The translations under genes were made by a program, and so were the position numbers. Shown here in pieces: positions 25,690 to 38,523 of a stretch of DNA of 64,000 bases (positions within the stretch are counted from its first letter, which is position 1; every line of letters starts with the position of its first letter). Source of the DNA: Cucumis sativus (taxonomy: Eukaryota; Streptophyta; Magnoliopsida; Cucurbitales; Cucurbitaceae); contig NC_026658.2 in the NCBI RefSeq assembly GCF_000004075.3, forward strand, positions 24,354,075 through 24,418,074, in the 5' to 3' direction. Under the pieces are notes generated by a model. It did no database searches, was not told the DNA's origin, and was given only the letters and a program-made list of their open reading frames with translations.

Positions 25690-26085
25690 TCCAAGGCCTC
25701 CTTTGTCTTTAGGGGAAGTAACAATCAGACAACTGATGAGATGAATATTGTTCTGATGTTTGGAATTATTCTAAAGAAAATTTCTTCAAATGTTTTGGAT
25801 GTGCTTGCAAACCGAGGAAGGGGCTTTGAAAACTGATAGTTGGTAAGTTGGAAGACTAACCAGAATAGAATCAATCTGATTTTGCCCCGCTTTGATAGAT
25901 AAGAATATTTCCTGTTGTTAACTTTTTTTGTGTATGTTTTTTGAGAAATATTTATCCAGAAGTTATTTCATAGAGACTTGCCACCAAGAGGAATACCCAA
26001 ATAGTTTATAGAAAAATATTGAGTAGGAATCCCCCATTTTCCAGCCATCCTTTCCAATCTATTTGTGTCAACATTTTCTGGGGAT
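25690..26085 (-). mobile_element. LINE reverse transcriptase fragment
   Basis: Minus-strand translation gives LERMAGKWGIPTQYFSINY, then LGIPLGGKSL and a stop. Further frame-shifted pieces match the segment downstream of the YLGxPLGG block (KYSYLSKRGKIRLI, LPTYQFSKPLP). This is the C-terminal part of a plant LINE reverse transcriptase, broken by a stop and shifts. Confidence 0.8.
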
Positions 26086-27593
26086 TAAATAACATTATTG
26101 ATATTTAATCATTTTAAATTGCATAGTTTTACTAACACAAAATTATATCAAACAGTATACAACCATATTAATGTATATTTATATCAAATTGTATAAATTT
26201 TTAAATTTTGAACTTTCTGTGCTTTATAGAGTTTTAATCTATATTTTTAAAAATAACAAATATTTATATCAAGTTTTTATAAACTTCTTTTTTTTTTTTC
26301 TTTTGGAAATTAGGGATAAATGTGCTTAGTTTTGGAGTTCAACTAGGGTGGTAAGAATGTTGATTTAATTGCGATATTTCAGTGCATTCCTCATCCCTGT
26401 AACTCGTTCACAGAAAATTACTAGAAAATTGATTCTGAGAAACATATGTTTGTTGTGATTTTAATTTGAGATGGAAAATTATGTGAATACTACATAGTTG
26501 AACTTGTTTTCATAACAATAAATAAATAACCAATACAGTTTTAAACGTGTCCATAATTTTATGGAGAAAACTACACAAATAATAAAGAGCTAGCATAATT
26601 GTGTTAGCAACTTATTGGTCATATTTATTATTGTTTCAAAAATGTTAAAGATGGTGGGTAAACAATGAATGATTCTCTTTTTTTTTCCTACCCATATCCT
26701 TTATTTATTTAAGGTATTTTTTATGATGATTTTAAATAATACAAAAAAAAAATTACAAATATCACAAAATAATATCTTAGACATTTTTATTAGTTATAGA
26801 GGTGAAATTTTACTATAAATTTAAATATTTTTCTTTAGTAGTTTCATGTTTTAGGACAAATTTTCTTATTTCTCTTGTATGGAAGTTAAAAAATTATGTT
26901 CATAACTCATAAGAGCTGTGTCAGCTGTAATGGGATTAAAATTAAGAAACAATAAGAAATATTATTATTATATATCAGAAAGAGTATTAACGCAATTGCG
27001 TAGCACAAAGGCCACCATCTAATTAAAAGCTAAGCATCCGCCTATTTTACTCTTCAAAATTAATTTCACAACCCAATTATATTCCATTGTTCCATATTAA
27101 AAAGGTAATTTAAGACTTCAATAATTTCCCTCAAACTTTTTTTTCTTTTTTTCTTTTTGTAATTAAAAAAGATTAAAAATTATCTTTCTAAATTAGAATA
27201 TTTTTGTGATAGATTGTTCTAATAATCCGAATAATCTAAACTATCAAACTCAAATCTTAAACATTGGGTTGGATTAACTTTTATTTTAAATTAGATTTTC
27301 TTAAGTTTCTTATAAATATTTAATTCTCACTAAGTATGAACGGTAAATGTAAAAGGAAAAATCACACCTACCAACAATCAATGGAAGAAGAGTACCGATA
27401 TAGTTGTAGAAAATATGGAATAAGACGAGAAAAATGCGACCATTTACACCATGTGTGTAAAATGAATGAGACAAAATTTAAATTTGTATCTAAAACTATA
27501 TTGATCATAAATTTGCATTCAACAATTATTAATGCGTTCATATTTGATATTGAAATTTACACTATTTATGAGTTAGCTACACAAATATACCAG

Positions 27594-27691
27594 TTTTGGT
27601 GGTTGAACTTTGAGATATCCACATTTTTATAAAATGTGTCCATTCAAACACCACCATTTTGGTGGTTGAACTTTGAGATATCCACATTTTT
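27594..27691. repeat. 35-bp direct repeat pair
   Basis: An identical 35-base sequence beginning TTTTGGTGGTTGAACTTTGA occurs at 27594-27628 and 27657-27691, with 28 bases between. Origin unknown. Confidence 0.9.
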
Positions 27692-28605
27692 CATTGGCGT
27701 GAGGATGTGAAATAATGACTTTTTAGTTTGAAAAGTGTCTTACCCATGAACGTTTTGTTCTACATAAATTCGACCCCTACATAATACAAAAAATAAAAAA
27801 TAAATGTAAAAGCAGATGGATACACAAATATATGAGGTTTTCATATTATTAGAGAGAGTTCTATTAACCGTGCTACTAAAATTCAAGGATTTGTATATTA
27901 CACTTCTCAAGATCTTACGTTCATAAATTATAAATAACTATAAATAATTAAATATGTTGGTTTCAACCTCGTGTATAGTAGTGTCATATAACCAATTCAA
28001 AAAATTATTTTAATTTAGTTTGAAAAAAAATGAGTAATTTTTTTTAAAAAAAAAGATATGGTTGGATCAGTATACTATAACTTGTATTTAAAAAGAAAAC
28101 TTTGAAGGATTTGAGGCGTAAGATATAGTTGTTAATTATATGAAATTTGACCTTTGCGAATATAAGGCGTGGGAAAGAGAATATTTATTATCGTTTACGT
28201 ACATTTAATAGTTTTAAAGGAAATAGCCAAAAAAAATTATAGAGAGACCAACAAAATTTAAGACTCATAGGGGAGTAGATATAAAAGGAGTTGTTATCAA
28301 AGGACGAACAATAATTGTAACTAAATTTGAGAGAGCAAAGATGAAGCCTTTTTGTGTTAATTTAAGAAAACCGTCAAAAATAACAAATTTGATTAAATAT
28401 TTATTATTTTAAAAAATTTTAGATTATATCAATAATAAACATTATCAGACACTCATATATTTCTATCATTGACATTCATAAACACGAATGATAGAAGTTT
28501 ATTAATTTCTACCATTAATAGTATCTTGTTATATTTTAAAATGTCTCTCCGATAATTTAATTCCTTGAGTTGAAAAAATGATCTAACCATTATTTTAGGT
28601 TTTTT

Positions 28606-29638
28606 TTTGGATAATGGGGTAAGTTTTTAAAAATTTGGGAAAATAGGTGAGTTTTAGGGTCTTTTTTTCTTTTCTCTTCTTTTTTTTTTTGTTATTTTTA
28701 TTGAATGTCATGCAAATGGATGTTTTCGGTTTTTGGTAATAATAATAATAATAATAATATTTTATTTTATTTTAATATTATTATAGTTATTCGTAATTCA
28801 TGAAAAATGTTATAATTGTTTAGTTTATTTATAATTTTTTTTTAAAGTAAAGTAGTCTTTTAAAAAATACAAAAAAAGTAAACAAAATGATTTAAAAAAC
28901 GAAAAAAAAGGCTAATTTATTGTTTAAATTTGGCTATTATTTACTAAACGACCATTTAGAAAAATAGAAAACTATTTTTTTCAACAAGCGTTTAGATTTG
29001 GCTATTTTTGCGATATATCTAATCATTTAAATTTGGATAGTTAAATATAAACGATCATTTTCAATATTTTTTTATATATTTATTGTTTAAATTTTGTTGT
29101 CTAAATCTAAGCCTATTTTTGTACTCGATTTAGATTTGTCAGAATGATTTTTTCTTGATATTTTATATTTGATCTACAATCTTAAATAACCAAATAACAA
29201 TTTGATTTTTTTTAAGAAAAAAAATAGTGGAAGAGGACATGAAAAACAATGTAAAGGAATGGACAAATCTAAAATATTAAAAAAGATGACCAACTTCATC
29301 GTCTTTTTTATTTTGTTGAGTGAGCCGTAAATATTTTATCCATTTGTTTTATTTATATGAAAACGAACCTAAAAATAACGTTAATAACCTAAAAATGAAC
29401 CAAATGATCCATTAATAATATTTTCATTCATGTAGCATTGCAAATTAACAAAAATAACGTTACAAAGAGATATGTTTCATTTTTTAAATGGTTATGTTTA
29501 CTTTTTTTATATATTTCTTTTAAAAGACTCCTTCCTTTTATAGACTTCAAAATAAAATATTTTATAAATAAATTAAACAATTATAATGTTTTTCATGAAT
29601 TATGAACAATTATAATAATAGTAAAATAAAATAAAATA

Positions 29639-29672
<34 letters not shown>

Positions 29673-29889
29673 AAAAAAAAAGTAAAATCATCAATTTGTA
29701 CGACATTCAATAAAAATAAAAAATAACAAAAGAAAAAAAAAGAAAGAGGAAAAGGTAGGAGAGAAAGATGAAACTCAATAAAGATAAAAAATAAAAATAA
29801 AAATAAAAAAACATTCACTTAAATATTTTAAAACTCACCCCATTTTTCCAATTTTTTTTAAAACTTACCTCCATTATCCAAAAAAAACC
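28606..29889. mobile_element. 1.3-kb element with long terminal inverted repeats
   Basis: The left arm (about 28606-28925) and right arm (about 29470-29889) are inverted copies. Outer ends: GGATAATGGGGTAAG versus, reversed, GGATAATGGAGGTAAG. Inner matches include TTTTTATTGAATGTC, the AAT run, TAATTCATGAAAAA and AGTCTTTTAAAA. The right arm carries about 100 extra bases. The interior is non-coding with TAAATATAAACGATC-type motifs. The structure fits a non-autonomous Mutator-like or foldback element; no target-site duplication could be fixed. Confidence 0.8.
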
Positions 29890-30869
29890 CTTCTTCCTCT
29901 GCCATTTAATGTTGGTCCATACATTAACAACACTATTATTCAACTACATTTTTAATATTTTAAAAATAATATCTTGATGTGTTTGAATTTTGAATTTAGT
30001 TTTTATTTAGTTTGAGATTTTGTTCAAGTTTTGAAGTTTTATTTCAATTAATCCCTTAACATTATTATTTACAAGCTTAATCTATAAACTTTAATATGAT
30101 AAAAGTATACAATATATATATAAACTTTAATATTATATTCTAATTATTCTTGAACTTCCAATTTTTTGTTTCATGATATAAATTCTTAATTTATAAATAT
30201 AATTTTTTTTTTTAAACTTTCAATTTCTGTCTCAATTTATTAAAAACACATTTAAAGAGTAGCACAATACATTTTCGATTTGTATCTTAATACGTTTATT
30301 TAATCTTTTCATCTTCTGAGGATGTTTGGATGCTATTAGGATACTAGAGAAAATTCAATATATTTAAGATGTCTGAACGCACCTCTTAATATTTTTGTTG
30401 GTGAATATTGCTTTAAAAAATCCATTATATAATCTTTTCTTCTTAAAGAAAAGAACAAAGCGTTGTTAAACAAATTAAAAGTCGAAGGTCTTATTACTTC
30501 AAAATCAAACATACACAAGTAGAAGCAAACTTTATTTTGAAGCACTCACATAGGTTGTAGTGGTATAAACCAAGTTTTCATAAACTTAGGGTTTACGCAA
30601 GTTTCTATAGACCCAAATTTCTACCACACCCACGTTTCTAAAATGGAAACATTTCGTAATTTCTGACTTCAACAAACCCTATAACTCACTAAAACTAACT
30701 ATGAGAGCAAACCACTCCCAAATACCCACATTAACAAACAACACACACATATCTTACTTCCATAATATAAAGGACACACATTACAAATACATTATACATT
30801 TGTTACTGTTGATCATCATCTCCATGTTGTAGCTAGTAGAACGACAACTTTTGCTAATGTCTTAAAATT

Positions 30870-33800
30870 TTAGGGTTTGATGTGTGAGGGTAGTTGTATT
30901 TTTCCATAACGAGTCAAGTTAATATAGTTCTGAGAAGAGTGAGCTGATACTCCAGGAACAACCAACCCAATCAGTCTAAGCATTAAAGTGTTGAAACCCT
31001 CGAAGTATTTAGGACCTTTGAAAAGTGGGATTACTAAACTTCTTAAAAGCTCCCACCACGCAGTCAAGTACTGGAAAGGTGTCAACCATGACTCACAGAA
31101 GTAGTTCGGGTTTGGTTGAGCCTCCAAAAACTGCATCCACTCAAAAATCATCGATTAATATAGTTAAAATTTGTTAAATTATCGGTCTAACTGAAAAACT
31201 ATGTAAGTAATCATCTGTTACTAAATTTAATTATATCCACACTTGATAACTCTAATTATCTTACTTTTGAATATGGACATATTTAAAATTAAATGAATAT
31301 TTTAAGACTTTATTTCTTTTTTTCTAAGATGAAAATTATCATTAAACTGCTTGCAGTCAATTTTAACTTAAGCTTTTGAAATTCATGTTTAGGATCTCAA
31401 ACAAACAAAAAAAATATTCAATTGCTTTAAAACTAGAAAAGCCAAAATTTATAATATATATATATATATTATTCGACTTAAGAATCTTGAGAAAAAGAAA
31501 CGACTTAAGGTAATACGTTGAGGATTCACATCGAAAAGATGAGAATATATATACTTCATAATCTGAAAAAAAATACACAAGCTTCTAATTAAATTCTATC
31601 ATCGTTGATTTTAAACTTAATATTTATTATTAGTAGTATTATTAAGAAATATATGTTTTCAAATATGACATATTGAACCAAAATATAAATATAACAAAAT
31701 TTCACTGTTATCAAGGATAGATTGGGATGAATTTTGATATATTTGTAAATACATTAAAGAGTTTTGTCATTTAAAACAAATTTACTTATTATTGTTATTT
31801 GGTGTTGAATATAGATGTTGAATATAGAGAAGAAATTAGAACTGTTTGGACTTTATAAGTATTAGGTTACCTTTCCTTTGTAGCATGAGTTGTAGTAGAC
31901 GCATCCACCGAAGTGTTTGTACCAAAAATTTTTGCAATCAAAAGGAACTCTAGGAACGATGTCAAAGGAGTAAACATATCTGTAATAATCGAAACCATAT
32001 TTTTTAGTTAGATTATTCATGAATTTAGCAAAATTTCGGTCACCGGATCTAGGTTGGCCAAAGGTGTAAATCGCCTGCAGCCTCTTTAGCAACGCAGATT
32101 CTTCATGGAAGGCGAGAATGGTAACGAAGAGAATGGCGAGGGCACCACCGAGGCTGTGGCCAGTGATGATGAACCTTGCCTTATCATTGTCTTTGACAAA
32201 GTCTCTAAGGACTTGGCGAAGGGTGTAGTAAGCAAATTCATGATTGTCAGGGCGAGGAGGGAGCTCCTTTGGCCAATCAGTGTTTTGTTGAAGGCCGAGG
32301 GCTTGCATGAAACCGTCGTGGATGTTGCCAATGCCTTTGATATTGTACCATGACACATTCAAATTTTCTGACCAATCTCCTAATGCTGAAGTGCCCTTGA
32401 ATGCCACTACCATTACATTTGGATCTTTTGCTCGAAATGCAAATGCTCGCGTTCTTATCTTATCTTGAAAGTCTGATCGTTTTTAAATTTAAAAACAAAA
32501 GACAAAAGATCATTAGTAATTTCTAGGGTTTTGAACACAATAACTAAGGCTTAAGGGTTAAGGCTTCCTTTCCTAACCATTTCTTTTTACTTTTGTTTTT
32601 AAAATTAATTAAGCTAATTTTTTCTCTCTATTTTATAATGTTTTGTGACTTTTTTTTAAATATTATAGTAGAATTCTTACCCAAATTTCAAAAATAAAGT
32701 TAATAAAATCAACTGTTGCTTAATTTTCTATAACAAATGGTTAACTAGACGAGATCTAAGTTTAAACGATAGGGTAATTGTTTGAAAGTAATTATAATAC
32801 AACTAAATGATGGAAAATTTTGAATCGAGAACTTCTTGTCGAGTTAAATTTATGTTAACAAAATTGTTTAAAATATTTACAAAATATAGTAAATATTACT
32901 ATCTTTTTTTAATAAACTGCTTATAGTAAAATATTTATAAACCAGTTATAGTCTATAATTAATATCTATCCCTCGTAAACAATAATATTTTATAATACTA
33001 GTAAATATTTTAGTTCATTTTGTAATATTTGAAAAGTATTTTATTTCTCAAATTTACGTGCAAAGAAGAAGGAAAAACAAACTAAAAGTAGTAATTTTCA
33101 TTTATGTTTTATTTATGAATAGGAAATAATATTGGTAGAGAGAAAATGAGACTTTTGGTTTTTACTTTTGGGGAAAAGAATATGTAAGTTAAATGTGAAT
33201 GATTGAAATGTTGGAGTAAATAATAGAAATGGGGATTTGATGTGTGGAGGAGTGTAGACCAAGTAGGAGATTAAATTTAAGGCCAATTTAATCTGCTTTG
33301 GTTGTAGTTGAGTTTATGCTATGAAATATTGTATTTTTTAATGTATTTTTCTTTGTTAATATAATTTATTCAAATTTTAAAATTGAAACTCAAAATCTAG
33401 ATTAGACTAAAACCAGTGAAAAAAAAATACATTTTTTTAGTTTTCATTGTTTAGATCACATAATTTGAAAACATAGTTAGAACTGTCAACCAAATATATT
33501 TATTCACTAAACTCATGCATTTGAAAACATAAAATAGATTATGAGTTTCATACCCAAATAGATCCCTCAGTTATATGGATGTAATGTAATTAATATTTTC
33601 AATTGACAAAAATTAAATGCATGCAACTTGGAGATGCATTACAGTCCACTCAAATAATGTCTTATAATAATAATTGTTATTATTTTTTAAAAAAAATTAC
33701 AAAGAGAGAATATATGTTGTACCTAATTATTAATTACTCCCTTTAAACAAAACCAACTTTTAATCAAAGGTGTTGTAGTTTAGAAGTTGGGTATTACCAT

Positions 33801-33990
33801 TCCAAAAGTCATAGCATTTATCCATTTCCATCTGCATCCAAAAAGAAGAACATTATCAGTCGTCACTTTAATAATTTTTACTAAAAAAACATTTTATTTT
33901 CTCTGCCGATCACTCATTTTAGTACTCTTCTTGTCCAAATATGAGAGTTGCAATGAGATCTATTGGTATATAAAATTAATTAAAGAGGAG

Positions 33991-34035
<45 letters not shown>

Positions 34036-35299
34036 GTAAATATTTTTGTTGATTTTGAAAATAGTCCATTATTTTACCTTCCAGCAGTTATCAACGACGG
34101 TCTCAATGACGGGAGTAGATTCGTAAGCCAAAGTGGAAGCCATCATGGTCAGGGCACCATAATATCTGAATCCATTATCGTCTCCCAATTTTGAGTTACT
34201 ATTCTTCCCAACTTCTATTCTCCAGTCTTCACATTTCACTTTCGCCCCGTAAGTTTCTTGGGGTACCCCAAAAATCTTTTCTGCATATCCATACCCAATA
34301 GTTAATTAACATTATCAATTAACCAACAATCTTTTTTTACTTATTTTTATTTTTGCCATCCACGTACGATGAAGTATTACCAACCATAACAGTCCTCAAA
34401 TTCAAAAATGATAAACTTTTGGGTTTCTAAATTCTGAAATTTGTGTCCATTTTATTTTAAACAGCTGCTCGAAGTGTTGGATGAGTTCTTAAAATTTTCA
34501 TTGCGTGTCTATAATAGGTCCTTTGGACTTCTAATATTTTGAGTTCCATGTATCTCCCAAACAATCTTATTGCTTCCTCTTTGTGATGTCTATGGCTAGA
34601 TGAAACAATAATAACTAACCTTCCCAAAACATTAAAAATCCATTTTTGACATTTGTGGGATGTGAGATCGTTTCTTTGACGGCCCTTTTGATGAACAATA
34701 TCCTTTGATTTTTTGTGATTATGATGCATCTTCTATCGCTTCAAATTGAAAGCTTTTTTTTTTAGTCTTTTGCCTTTTATTTTTGTCATCAAACTGTCCT
34801 CTATATTCATATATTACTTATATTTGAATTTACGTCTAAACAAAACCCTAATTATTTTTAATTATTTCTTGTGTCTATTAGATGTGGATATCATGATGGA
34901 AAAAAAAAAGTGAAGAATAAAAGAATTAAAAATTCATAGAAAAATTTGTAACTTTAATTAAGAATAAAATAAACACAAACCTTAATTTGTTAATGGGTTA
35001 TTGCATGGGATGGGATATTCATAAAATAACATACCTCGCATGGTTTTAAAGGTTTGGAACAGTTTGGTTATGGCGATAAGGAGTTTCACCAGAAGAATGG
35101 AGGAAACAATAATCCATCGATCTCCAAAGCTTTGGTAAGAACGTTCTTTACCTGCAGGACATTTCACCAGTTTTCTGATGTCTACATAACTGAAAGAAAG
35201 TGTAAACAAAAACAGGTCCAATAGAGTTGCACTCTCAGGTTTCAGTGTCAAATAATCAACATTATTTGAACCCATTCTTTCTTCTCTGTTAAATACCAT
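30870..35299 (-). CDS. Class-3 lipase, OBL1-like, copy 4
   Basis: Five exons on the minus strand: 35299-35035, 34280-34078, 33831-33798 (34 nt), 32472-31871, 31130-30870; 454 residues, frame closing throughout. The N-terminal hydrophobic segment (WIIVSSILLVKLLIAI) is shorter than in the sisters. Core motifs: VVAFKGTS (Lys where the others have Arg), ITGHSLGGA elbow, SFDIVPRVP, probable His in SAHSSQNYIN. The protein stops at PSHIKP, without the acidic -DY tail of copies 1-3. The ATG at 35275 (MGSNN, as in copy 3) is an alternative start. It is the first gene in the direction of transcription and the most separated from its neighbour. It is probably functional, but it is the most altered copy. 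Confidence 0.9.
33994..34032. repeat. (AT)n microsatellite in copy 4 intron
   Basis: About 19 AT units lie less than 50 bases downstream (in the gene's direction) of exon 2, in the intron before the 34-nt exon. Confidence 0.95.
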
Positions 35300-35389
35300 A
35301 ATGAAAAACTGGGGGAAGAATTAAACAATAACCGAACTGATCGGATTTAGAGAACTTTTCTTATGAAACAAAAATGCTTTGGTGCTTCG

Positions 35390-35397
35390 TTTTTATA
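35390..35397 (-). promoter_or_regulatory. TATA box of lipase copy 4
   Basis: TATAAAAA on the minus strand, about 90 bases upstream of the first ATG. It fits a leader of about 60 bases. Confidence 0.55.
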
Positions 35398-37469
35398 GAC
35401 AAAATCCGAAGCCCTAGCTTTGGTAATTTTTGTTAATTACTTGGAAATTTCACCCTTTTGAGATGGTAGTCAATTTTATAGAAAGCATAAACATGTGGAG
35501 ATGCATTTTGGAAGAGAGTTTAATTTTTGTGGCCGTGGGGCTATTGATAGAGATGTGTCTTCTATCTGCCCACACCTACCTTTAATAAATTGTTTTTCTA
35601 AAGTCCAACTTAATAGAGTTTAGCACTCTACTTAGTTTTCTAGGTCTTTTTTAATTTAAGTTTATTTTCATAGACTATTTTTAAATATACGATACAATGT
35701 ATTAAAATAAAAATAATTATAAAAAAATATCATCCTTTATTTGTAATAGACTATTATATCATATAACAAACCAATATAAAATAAGTAAAATTTAAATATA
35801 AATAAAAATCAAGACATAATACTTAATTATCCAACAAAATAATTTAATAATTCAAACTCTTTATAGCAAATGAAGACCGTACCATTTCATTTTATACTTT
35901 CTTCAAAATATGAAAATTAAGTAAAACACATTTTTTTAATATATTCATCTTACTATATTTAAAAAATTTCGACCTGGTTAAATGTATCTTTAAAAAATAT
36001 ATTTATTAAATATTAAATATGTTTGAGACGAAAAAAGTTTAATAAAAACAAGTTTGAATTATGATGTAGAAAATTTTTAAAGATACTAAAACGGAGAGAT
36101 ATAGAAGTGTGAAACTTTAGATAAAAATACAACTATTATGTCGGTTGTATTTAAATAAAGAGTCTACAATGTTTTTGGAGCAAGTGTCGGTGCTACATTA
36201 TGATTTATTTCATTCTGGTACAATAATAGAAACTTTATGAACATAAAATTAAGATCAACCGTTCTTTTAGAAAAATCTCTAACACAATTTGAAGTAATCA
36301 ATCATTTAAGAGGTGTTTAATTTTATCCTTTCTTTATATATATATATTCTGGTGATCGATAAGAAATTAAATGATGTTGTTTTCCTTTAAAAGATGTTAT
36401 TTTCTCGTGGTCAGTGCAATGGGCTCATTAATGTTTTTGCATTGAAAGAGGACAATGGTGTGATCAATGTATTTCTTTCGAAAAGGGGAACCCACATGTA
36501 ATGATAGAATGTAAATCCAGTTGATAATGGAAAGAAGAATAGATGAATGACATATAATATAATACATCATCTTACAAAAGTCTCATCAATCTTGTTCGTG
36601 TAATGTGACACCAACAACATTGCATAATTCCACGCCATCTCCCACATTCCCAACATGTGTTTTCGTTTTAGAACGTGCCATTTAAAGAAAATATTTACTA
36701 CAAAAAATCTAACCTCTATTTTGAATTGGTTTTCTTTCTTTTTTTTTTTTTTTATTTAATCTCAATTTAATAATCGTACAACTTTTCAAACATTGAGTTT
36801 GTTATAATAATTTGTACAGCTTGAAGTGTGTTTCTTTAAACAATGAAGTGAAAAAATAAAGTATTGATCAAAAATAGTAAATAATATTATTGCAAACGCG
36901 GGAGTGAGTGCGTGAGTTTTGAAATGATATTTACAATACTATACATAATTGTATAATATATATTGGTTATACACATCACTCATGTATTTGGTATCGTAGG
37001 TATGGAGTATACTATAATAATCCTTTCTACCATTTTTTAGTTGGTGTTGGAACAATCTCTAGGTTTCTTTGTTCTCTATACATAAATGCCCCCACCATCC
37101 ATTTGAATCATGAGTATTAAATATATAAAAAGAACACCTCCACAAATAGCAAAAAGAAATTATGATAATATGACTCATGTCGTTATATTTTTTAAATTAC
37201 AAAAATAATAAATTTAAAAGTCAATAATCATCTTATAGCCTCTAATATCCGTCTGATAACAATGTGATAGTCGATAATTCTTTGATAGCCTTTAATATCC
37301 GTCTGATAATCGTATGATATCACTAAGTACTTATCATATATTTTTCATATTTTCAATATACAAAAAAATATGTGTTATGGACTGATGCAATTTTTCTATA
37401 TAAAATTCAAATGTATTAATATATAAAATTAAATAATATATATATATATATATGAAATTTTTTTTAAAA

Positions 37470-38420
37470 GAGTAGATTTTACAAATTATTCACAACCTAG
37501 AGTAAATTTTATTATCGATAGTCATTGATATGCTACAGTGATATAATTCAAAAAATTTGTTTTAGCATATAAATATTTTAATTTATTTTGTTATTTTTAA
37601 AAATGTTGTAATATGTATATAAATAAATTTAATCAATTAGAGTTGGAGTTTTTCAAAAGAAAAATATAAACTATAAAAAAACCATAAAAAATAGATTTTA
37701 TTAGTGTAAATATTTTATGGAAAGTTATATTTTTGACCATTTTCTTATTAAAATTTTGGGAGAATGGTGGGAAGTGCATATTTTAAAGTTAAAAGGGTTG
37801 GTAACGCCTTCGGCCCATTCTCCAGCGGCCCATTATTTTTCTTTAAAATGCCATTCCCCTTATCATTACTATTTTAGGACAATTATAACAAACACCGATT
37901 CCACTAATAATAATAATTATTATTATGTATATAATAATTGAGATAATCGTAAATTTAGCAATCAGATTCAAAATAATTAAGTATATAGTTACATTTAAAA
38001 AATTTGTAAATATAGCAAAATTTATCAAATTCTATTAATGATATAAGTCTATCGCTGATAGATCATGTTATAAATATTGATTTATCGCTGATAAACCATA
38101 CGAAGTCTATCAGCGATACAAGTCTATCAGTGATAGTTTTGCTATATTTGCAATTTTTTTAAAATTTGGTTGTATCGTTAATTATTATTGTTGAAATGGT
38201 TATCGATTACAATTTTTCATAATAATATTTTTATAAAAATTTGAAAATGCTCTTAAATCTATAGATGGTAGATTTCTATGATATATTTGTAATATAACAA
38301 TATATTTGTAATATGATCTATCATGTCATAGACTTTCATGATTTATCATTTATAGAACAACATATTTGTAACATGCATGGTCTATCGGTGATAAAGCATT
38401 TATTGTTGATAGACTTTGAC
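37470..38420. repeat. GATAG-palindrome dispersed repeats
   Basis: Several units of CTATCAGTGATAG or CTATCGCTGATAG, a near-perfect palindrome, alternate with TTGCTATATTTGCAATTTTTT. Related AT-rich copies lie at about 12040-12200, 19790-19940, 28390-28550, 32870-33040 and 59520-59640. This looks like a genome-wide repeat family; its class is unknown. Confidence 0.75.
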
Positions 38421-38452
38421 AGCTTTTGTTATATTTGCAATTTTTTTAAAAG

Positions 38453-38456
<4 letters not shown>

Positions 38457-38519
<63 letters not shown>
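38457..38519. repeat. (AT)n microsatellite
   Basis: About 31 AT units, the longest simple run in the window, directly beside the GATAG repeat cluster. Confidence 0.95.

Positions 38520-38523
<4 letters not shown>

Larger units (their letters stand above)
23984..30869. other. Transposon-rich spacer between copies 3 and 4
   Basis: About 6.9 kb with no host gene. It holds LINE pieces in both orientations, a 3 x 47-bp tandem repeat, a CACTA-like terminal region, a 35-bp direct repeat, a 1.3-kb long inverted-repeat element and a dispersed AT-rich repeat at about 28390-28550. The elements are listed separately. Confidence 0.7.

Noticed and set aside
29600-29818. Phe/Leu-rich minus-strand frame
   Set aside because: Translation of A-rich simple sequence in the right arm of the inverted-repeat element.
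34457-34729. 90-codon minus-strand frame inside intron 1 of lipase copy 4
   Set aside because: It is bounded by splice sites of a closing lipase model, and no family was recognised; probably chance or an old insertion.
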